The translations under genes were made by a program, and so were the position numbers. A stretch of DNA of 10,963 nucleotides from an uncultured Clostridia bacterium (GTDB taxonomy: Bacteria; Bacillota; Clostridia; Oscillospirales; Oscillospiraceae), in the NCBI GenBank assembly GCA_947177115.1, contig CAMWTG010000068.1, positions 1 to 10,963 of the forward strand. The letters are read 5' to 3'. Numbering within the stretch: position 1 is the first letter of the stretch; each line of letters starts with the position of its first letter. The notes beneath the pieces are model-generated. The model was not told where the DNA came from. It saw only the letters and a program-made list of their open reading frames with translations, and did not search any database. This document shows positions 7,076-10,963 of the stretch, in pieces.

Positions 7076-7083
7076 AGTACGAT

Positions 7084-7722
7084 ATGGATAAAAAAACGCT
7101 CCCCATGTGGGAGCTGGAAGGAGCGGCGCGGGAGAGAGGCTGCACCCTCATCTGCGGCTGTGACGAGGCGGGGGCCGGACCCCTGGCGGGGCCGGTGTAC
7201 GCCGGAGCGGTAATTCTGCCCTGGGCTCTGGAGCTGCCCTATTTGAACGACTCCAAGCAGGTGACGCCCAAGCGGCGGGACTTGCTCTTTGACCAGGTCA
7301 AGGAACAGGCCGTAGCCTGGGCGGTTGCTTTCGTCTCCCCGGAGGAGATCGATGCCACCGACATCCTCAGCGCCCGGATAAAGGCCATGCAGCTGGCGAT
7401 CGACCGGCTGGCGCCCGTGCCGGACTACGCCCTTATTGACGGCAACCGGGACAAGGGAAAGCATTTCGCCATCACCACGCCCCACGAGACCGTGGTCAAG
7501 GGAGACGGGCGCAGCGCGTCCATCGCCGCCGCCTCCATCCTGGCGAAGGTCAGCCGGGACCGGTACATGGAGGAGATGGCGGAAAAATATCCGGAGTACT
7601 GCTTCGACCGGCACAAGGGCTACGGCACCAAGCTCCATTACCAGATGCTGGATCGATACGGCCCCAGCCCCATCCACCGGCTGACCTTCCTGAAAAAGTG
7701 GGAGGCCCTCCGCCGTGGATGA
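7084..7722 (+). CDS. rnhB: Ribonuclease HII
   Basis: A 212-residue type 2 RNase H, which cuts RNA in RNA-DNA hybrids and starts removal of single ribonucleotides from DNA. The four acidic catalytic residues are present: Asp27 and Glu28 in GCDEAGAGPLAGPV, Asp119 in LIDGN and Asp141 in VKGD. The LNDSK (54-58), SIAAASILAKVSRD (146-159) and HKGYGT (177-182) blocks are typical. The GRG motif usually following the first catalytic pair reads GAG here. I chose ATG 7084 over the overlapping GTG at 7072 because of the AGGTGA site at 7070-7075. Its 3' end overlaps the YraN gene by eight bases. It is normally next to rbgA in Firmicutes. Confidence 0.93.
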   Translation: MDKKTLPMWELEGAARERGCTLICGCDEAGAGPLAGPVYAGAVILPWALELPYLNDSKQVTPKRRDLLFDQVKEQAVAWAVAFVSPEEIDATDILSARIKAMQLAIDRLAPVPDYALIDGNRDKGKHFAITTPHETVVKGDGRSASIAAASILAKVSRDRYMEEMAEKYPEYCFDRHKGYGTKLHYQMLDRYGPSPIHRLTFLKKWEALRRG

Positions 7723-8074
7723 GCGGAAAAGGCGGGGCGACCGGGGCGAGGCCGCCGTGGCGGCTATGCTGGAAAAACGGGGCTGCGCCATTGTGGAGCG
7801 GCAGTACCGCTGCCGGTGGGGGGAGATCGATCTGATCGCCCGGACGGCGGAGGGCGTGCTGTGCTTCGTGGAGGTCAAGACCCGCTCCCCCCGGGCCATC
7901 GCGGCCCCCCGGGAGGCCGTTACGCCGGCCAAGCGGCGCAGGCTGCGGGACGCGGCGGGGTGGTATCTGGCTCAGACGGGCTGGGACGGCCCCTGCCGGT
8001 TCGATGTGGCGGAGGTCTATCCCGCCAGCGCCGGAGGACGGCGGCAGATCAACTATATCATAAACGCGTTCTGA
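7715..8074 (+). CDS. YraN / UPF0102 family nuclease-fold protein
   Basis: A 119-residue protein of the YraN family, which has a PD-(D/E)XK nuclease-like fold. Visible family motifs are GDRGEAAVAAMLEKRG (8-23), WGEIDLIA (35-42), CFVEVKTRS (50-58), AVTPAKRRRL (68-77) and CRFDVAEV just before the C-terminal part. Putative active-site residues are Glu37, Asp39, Glu53 and Lys55, all retained. The cellular role is not firmly established; neighbourhood with rnhB is widespread and suggests DNA repair or recombination. Translation starts at GTG 7715 inside the end of rnhB, with GGAGG at 7701-7705. It is small, complete and of normal length. Confidence 0.9.
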   Translation: MDERKRRGDRGEAAVAAMLEKRGCAIVERQYRCRWGEIDLIARTAEGVLCFVEVKTRSPRAIAAPREAVTPAKRRRLRDAAGWYLAQTGWDGPCRFDVAEVYPASAGGRRQINYIINAF

Positions 8075-8087
8075 CCGGACGCGTTTT
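8062..8087 (+). other. Hairpin across the yraN stop, just before the thrC ribosome binding site
   Basis: AAACGCGTTC (8062-8071) pairs with GGACGCGTTT (8077-8086) over ten positions, one of them G-U, around a five-base loop; a T follows at 8087. It covers the yraN stop codon and ends two bases before GGAGG (8089-8093) of thrC. The tract of four T is too short for a confident terminator. It may be a weak attenuator, a processing site or chance. Confidence 0.35.
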
Positions 8088-8103
8088 CGGAGGATAAAGC
8101 ATT

Positions 8104-9588
8104 ATGGAATATTTGAGCACACGAGACAAGAACCTGCGCAAGTCCGCGGCCCAGGCCATTGCCATGGGCCTGAGCCGGGACGGCGGGCTGTTCACCCCCG
8201 TCAGTTTCCCCACCATCAACGCTCTGGAGGTGGAGATGCTCTGCACCATGTCCTACCAGCGGCGGGCGGCGTATATCATGGGGAAATACCTGGAGAACTT
8301 CCGCCCGGAGGAGCTGGAGGAGTTCGCCCACAACGCCTACGGTCCGGAGAAATTCGATCATCCCGCCGTGGCCCCCCTGCGGAAGGTGGACGGGAGGACC
8401 TGGTGCCTGGAGCTGTGGCACGGGCCCACCAGCGCCTTCAAGGACATGGCCCTGCAGATGCTGCCCCAGCTGCTGTCCGCCAGCCTGCGGATGACGGGGG
8501 AGAAGAAGACCGCCTGCATCCTGGTGGCCACCTCCGGCGACACGGGCAAGGCCGCCATGGAGGGCTTTGCCAACGTGGACCAGACGAAGATCCTGGTCTT
8601 TTACCCGGAAAACGGCGTCAGCGAGATCCAGAAGCTGCAGATGGTCACCCAGGAGGGGGACAACGTGGGCGTCTGCGCCGTCCGGGGCAATTTTGACGAT
8701 GCCCAGAACGGCGTAAAGCGGATCTTCTCCGATGAAGAGATGCGGGAGACGCTGGCCCGGAGGGGGTACTTCCTCTCCTCGGCCAACTCCATCAACTGGG
8801 GGCGCATCCTGCCCCAGCTGGTGTATTACATCTCCGCCTACTGCGACCTGCTCAACGCCAAGGAGATCAAGCTGGGAGAGCCGGTAAACTTCTGCGTGCC
8901 CACGGGGAACTTCGGCAACATCCTGGCCTGCTACTACGCCAAGCGGATGGGCCTGCCGGTGGGCAGGCTGATCTGCGCCTCCAACTGCAACGATGTGCTG
9001 ACGGATTTCATCCGCACCGGCGTCTACGACCGCAACCGGCCCTTCCACACCACCATGTCCCCCTCCATGGACATCCTCATTTCCAGCAACCTGGAGCGGC
9101 TGCTGTTCGACATGAGCGGCGGGAAGGACGGGCTGGTCCGGGAGTATATGGACCAGCTGGCCCGGACCGGGCGGTACGAGATCACGGACGGCATGAAAAA
9201 GCGGATGCAGGAGGTGTTTTACGGCGGCTTCTGCGGCGAGGAGGATACCGCCTCCTCTATTGCCATGCTCTACCGGTACGGGTATCTCATCGATCCCCAT
9301 ACCGCTGTGGCGGCGAAGGTCCTCACCGATTACCGGAAATCTACCGGCGATAAAACGCCCGCCATTTTCGTCTCCACGGCGAGCCCCTATAAATTCTGCG
9401 ACAGCGTGCTCTCTTCCATCGGGCAGGCCCCCGCTGCGGACAGCGTGGACCGGATCGCGCAGATGGCGGATATCACCGGCGTGGCCGCCCCGGAGCGGCT
9501 GGCGGGGCTGAAGGGGAAGGACGTCCGGTTCCATGACGTGACGGAGAAGGCGCGCATGGATGATAATGTTCTGGCGTTCCTGCAATAA
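8104..9588 (+). CDS. thrC: Threonine synthase
   Basis: A 494-residue PLP enzyme that converts O-phospho-homoserine to threonine and phosphate, the last step of threonine synthesis, in the cytoplasm. The PLP lysine is Lys113 in HGPTSAFKDMALQ. The phosphate-binding SGDTGKAA (144-151) and PTGNFGNI (266-273) motifs are both present, as is the N-terminal SRDGGLF (24-30). The length fits the longer E. coli/yeast type of threonine synthase rather than the roughly 350-residue Bacillus type. GGAGG at 8089-8093 supports ATG 8104. The 29-base gap to yraN suggests it is read with the upstream genes, but it has no metabolic link to them and no other threonine gene is in the window. Confidence 0.95.
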   Translation: MEYLSTRDKNLRKSAAQAIAMGLSRDGGLFTPVSFPTINALEVEMLCTMSYQRRAAYIMGKYLENFRPEELEEFAHNAYGPEKFDHPAVAPLRKVDGRTWCLELWHGPTSAFKDMALQMLPQLLSASLRMTGEKKTACILVATSGDTGKAAMEGFANVDQTKILVFYPENGVSEIQKLQMVTQEGDNVGVCAVRGNFDDAQNGVKRIFSDEEMRETLARRGYFLSSANSINWGRILPQLVYYISAYCDLLNAKEIKLGEPVNFCVPTGNFGNILACYYAKRMGLPVGRLICASNCNDVLTDFIRTGVYDRNRPFHTTMSPSMDILISSNLERLLFDMSGGKDGLVREYMDQLARTGRYEITDGMKKRMQEVFYGGFCGEEDTASSIAMLYRYGYLIDPHTAVAAKVLTDYRKSTGDKTPAIFVSTASPYKFCDSVLSSIGQAPAADSVDRIAQMADITGVAAPERLAGLKGKDVRFHDVTEKARMDDNVLAFLQ

Positions 9589-9649
9589 CCCCGCTCCTGC
9601 CCCGGTATTGGCGGACAAACCGCAGATGGTCCATCCTTGCAAGATCCAA

Positions 9650-9752
9650 TGTAGGGGCGAGCATTGCTCGCCTGTTGTCTGCCAAATATCTGCGAGGGAT
9701 CGATAATGCGCAGGGTGCCGGTATATGCGGGCGAGCAATGCTCGCCCCTGCA
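9650..9752. repeat. MITE-like or REP-like palindromic intergenic element
   Basis: A 103-base element bounded by 23-base inverted repeats (9650-9672 and 9730-9752) that match at 22 of 23 positions, beginning TGTAGGGG on the left and, read inward, TGCAGGGG on the right. Each arm holds its own 17-base palindrome: GGCGAGCA-T-TGCTCGCC (9656-9672) and the complementary GGCGAGCA-A-TGCTCGCC (9730-9746). The 57-base centre has no ORF. No convincing target-site duplication was seen. Similar short GGGGCG-bounded repeats are, to my knowledge, common between genes in Oscillospiraceae. It fills much of the gap after thrC and could also act as a transcript-end structure. Confidence 0.7.
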
Positions 9753-9824
9753 CCAGCCCCTGCGATTTGACAGTTTCTGCATTAGAACCAGCCCTTTGCG
9801 GGGCTGTGAAAAGGATGACCGACT

Positions 9825-10511
9825 ATGGGCCTCTATGCCATCGGCGACCTCCACCTCTCGTTAAAAGTGAATAAACCGATGGACGTCTTCGGCCCCGGCT
9901 GGGCGGACCACACCGCCCGTCTGGAGGAGTCGTTCTCCCGCCTGGGGGAGGACGATGTGACGGTCCTCTGCGGGGACACCTCCTGGGGCATCGACTTCGG
10001 GGAGAGCCTGGAGGACTTCCGGTTTATCGACAAATTTCCGGGAAGAAAGATCATCCTGAAGGGCAACCACGACTACTGGTGGAACACCGCCGCGAAAATG
10101 AAGAAATTTTTTGCGGAGAATGGCATCTCCACTATTGACATTCTCCACAATAACTGCTATTTCTATGGAGAATACGCTCTCTGCGGCACAAGGGGGTGGT
10201 TCTACGAGGAGGAGCAGTCCGGCCACAATGAGAAGGTCCTCAACCGGGAGGTGGGGCGGCTGGAGGCGTCTTTGAAGGCCGCCGGGGACAGGCCCATCCT
10301 GGCCTTCCTCCACTATCCGCCCCTCTATACCGGCTACCGGTGCCCGGAGATCGTCAGAAAACTGGAGGAGTACGGGGTGGAGCGGTGCTTTTACGGCCAT
10401 CTCCACGGCCCCACCCACAAGCGGGCCATCGAGGGAACGGTGGGAAACGTGGCCTACAGCCTGGTGGCGGCGGATTATCTGGGATTTATTCCGAAAAAAA
10501 TCTTGGATTAG
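9825..10511 (+). CDS. COG1768-like metallophosphoesterase
   Basis: A 228-residue calcineurin-like phosphoesterase with all metal-binding motifs: GDLH (7-10, Asp8 and His10), GDTSWG (50-55, Asp51), GNHDYWW (80-86, Asn81 and His82), FLHYPP (161-166, His163) and GHLHGP (191-196, His192 and His194). The GTRGW block (121-125) and overall layout fit the COG1768 predicted phosphohydrolases. The physiological substrate is unknown. There is no signal peptide, so it is cytoplasmic. AAAAGGA (9808-9814) lies about ten bases before the ATG. I saw no good promoter of its own between the palindromic element and the start. Trigger factor follows in the same direction but with its own promoter. Confidence 0.88.
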   Translation: MGLYAIGDLHLSLKVNKPMDVFGPGWADHTARLEESFSRLGEDDVTVLCGDTSWGIDFGESLEDFRFIDKFPGRKIILKGNHDYWWNTAAKMKKFFAENGISTIDILHNNCYFYGEYALCGTRGWFYEEEQSGHNEKVLNREVGRLEASLKAAGDRPILAFLHYPPLYTGYRCPEIVRKLEEYGVERCFYGHLHGPTHKRAIEGTVGNVAYSLVAADYLGFIPKKILD

Positions 10512-10522
10512 AAAAAAAGTAC

Positions 10523-10551
10523 TGGAAATATTCAACTTACCATGCTATAAT
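10523..10551 (+). promoter_or_regulatory. Extended -10 promoter of trigger factor
   Basis: A perfect TATAAT (10546-10551) has the extended -10 element TG at 10543-10544. The -35 is TGGAAA (10523-10528, four of six matches) at the ideal 17-base spacing. The predicted start near 10558 leaves a leader of about 43 bases before the ATG at 10601. The surrounding 50 bases are AT-rich, in contrast to the flanking genes. Confidence 0.85.
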
Positions 10552-10600
10552 ACTTAGTTGGCTGACTGTATACGGCCATAGTAAACGGAGGAAAGTTAAA

Positions 10601-10963
10601 ATGAGTGTGAAAAGCTGTGAAAAACTGGAAAAAAGCATGGTCGCGCTGACCGTGGAGGTGAGCGCCGCCGATTTTGAGGCTGCCGTTGAGAAGGCCTACA
10701 GAAAGCAGCGCGGGAGCATCCGCATGCCCGGGTTCCGCCCCGGCAAGGCTCCCCGCAAGATGATCGAGAACATGTACGGCGCGGCTGTCTTCTATGAGGA
10801 GGCCGTCAACATCGCCCTTCCCGATGCCTACGGCGAGGCCGTCAAGGAGGCCGGGCTGCAGGTAGTGGGCTATCCCCAGGTGGAGCTGCTGGAGGTGGGC
10901 AAGGAGGGCTTCTCCTTCAAGGCCACCGTGGCGGTGTACCCCGAGGTCACCCTGGGCCAGTAC
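10601..10963 (+). CDS. tig: Trigger factor, N-terminal part (cut by window end)
   Basis: The first 121 codons of trigger factor, the ribosome-bound chaperone that meets nascent chains at the exit tunnel. The ribosome-docking signature GFRPGKAPRKMIE (44-56) is clear, preceded by the expected amphipathic strand/helix pattern of the binding domain. The reading frame stays open to the last base of the window; a full protein is about 430 residues. GGAGG at 10587-10591 lies nine bases before the ATG. The peptidyl-prolyl isomerase domain would lie beyond the window. In Firmicutes clpP and clpX often follow. Confidence 0.93.
   Translation, partial: MSVKSCEKLEKSMVALTVEVSAADFEAAVEKAYRKQRGSIRMPGFRPGKAPRKMIENMYGAAVFYEEAVNIALPDAYGEAVKEAGLQVVGYPQVELLEVGKEGFSFKATVAVYPEVTLGQY

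Noticed and set aside
7072..7083. GTG 7072 as the rnhB start
   Set aside because: It sits inside the AGGTGA site that serves ATG 7084 at eight-base spacing, and the extra four residues match nothing conserved.
8053..9753. 566-codon open frame on the minus strand
   Set aside because: Antisense to threonine synthase and running into the palindromic element; no recognisable motif.
9767..9788. TTGACA at 9767-9772 as the -35 of a metallophosphoesterase promoter
   Set aside because: No acceptable -10 hexamer lies 15-19 bases downstream; the only TA-rich stretch (TTAGAA) is about 10 bases away.
9789..9806. CAGCCC/GGGCTG hairpin as a thrC terminator
   Set aside because: A six-base-pair stem followed by TGAAAAGG with no T tract; not a credible intrinsic terminator.

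Overview
The window looks like chromosomal DNA from a GC-rich anaerobic Clostridia member of the Oscillospiraceae type (Flavonifractor, Oscillibacter or Intestinimonas-like). This is an inference from GC-rich coding sequence, GGAGG-type ribosome binding sites, Firmicutes-style proteins (RbgA, signal peptidase I, YraN beside RNase HII) and a short palindromic intergenic repeat of a kind common in that group. All supported genes lie on the + strand. No rRNA, tRNA, CRISPR array or transposase was seen.

Region 1 (1-4408) is a tightly overlapped four-gene operon. It has a strong sigma-A type promoter (88-116), two related operator-like inverted repeats (123-140 and 177-194) and a terminator-like hairpin between them (148-167). 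The genes are a CydD-like and a CydC-like half-transporter, a cysteine-rich YgbA-family protein (the family named for its NO-stimulated promoter) and a small DUF454/YbaN membrane protein. A long bidirectional intrinsic terminator (4374-4407) closes it. Positions 1-87 hold no gene I can support. The most likely theme is stress, redox or metal homeostasis, but no substrate can be read from sequence.

Region 2 (4409-9588) runs from a probable promoter near 4432-4465 through signal peptidase I, the circularly permuted GTPase RbgA, an AT-richer membrane-anchored alpha/beta hydrolase, RNase HII, a YraN-family nuclease-fold protein and threonine synthase. The rbgA-rnhB-yraN order is a familiar Firmicutes arrangement. 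The hydrolase interrupts it, has clearly different base composition and is bracketed by a near-identical 10-base direct repeat at the two ribosome-binding regions, so it looks like a later insertion.

Region 3 (9589-10963) has a 236-base intergenic stretch carrying a 103-base element with 23-base terminal inverted repeats, each arm itself a hairpin. A COG1768-like metallophosphoesterase follows, then a clear extended -10 promoter and the first 121 codons of trigger factor, cut by the window end.

No wholly new system is evident. The items most worth following up are the double-operator/leader-terminator control region with its four-gene operon, and the hydrolase inserted in a conserved housekeeping cluster.
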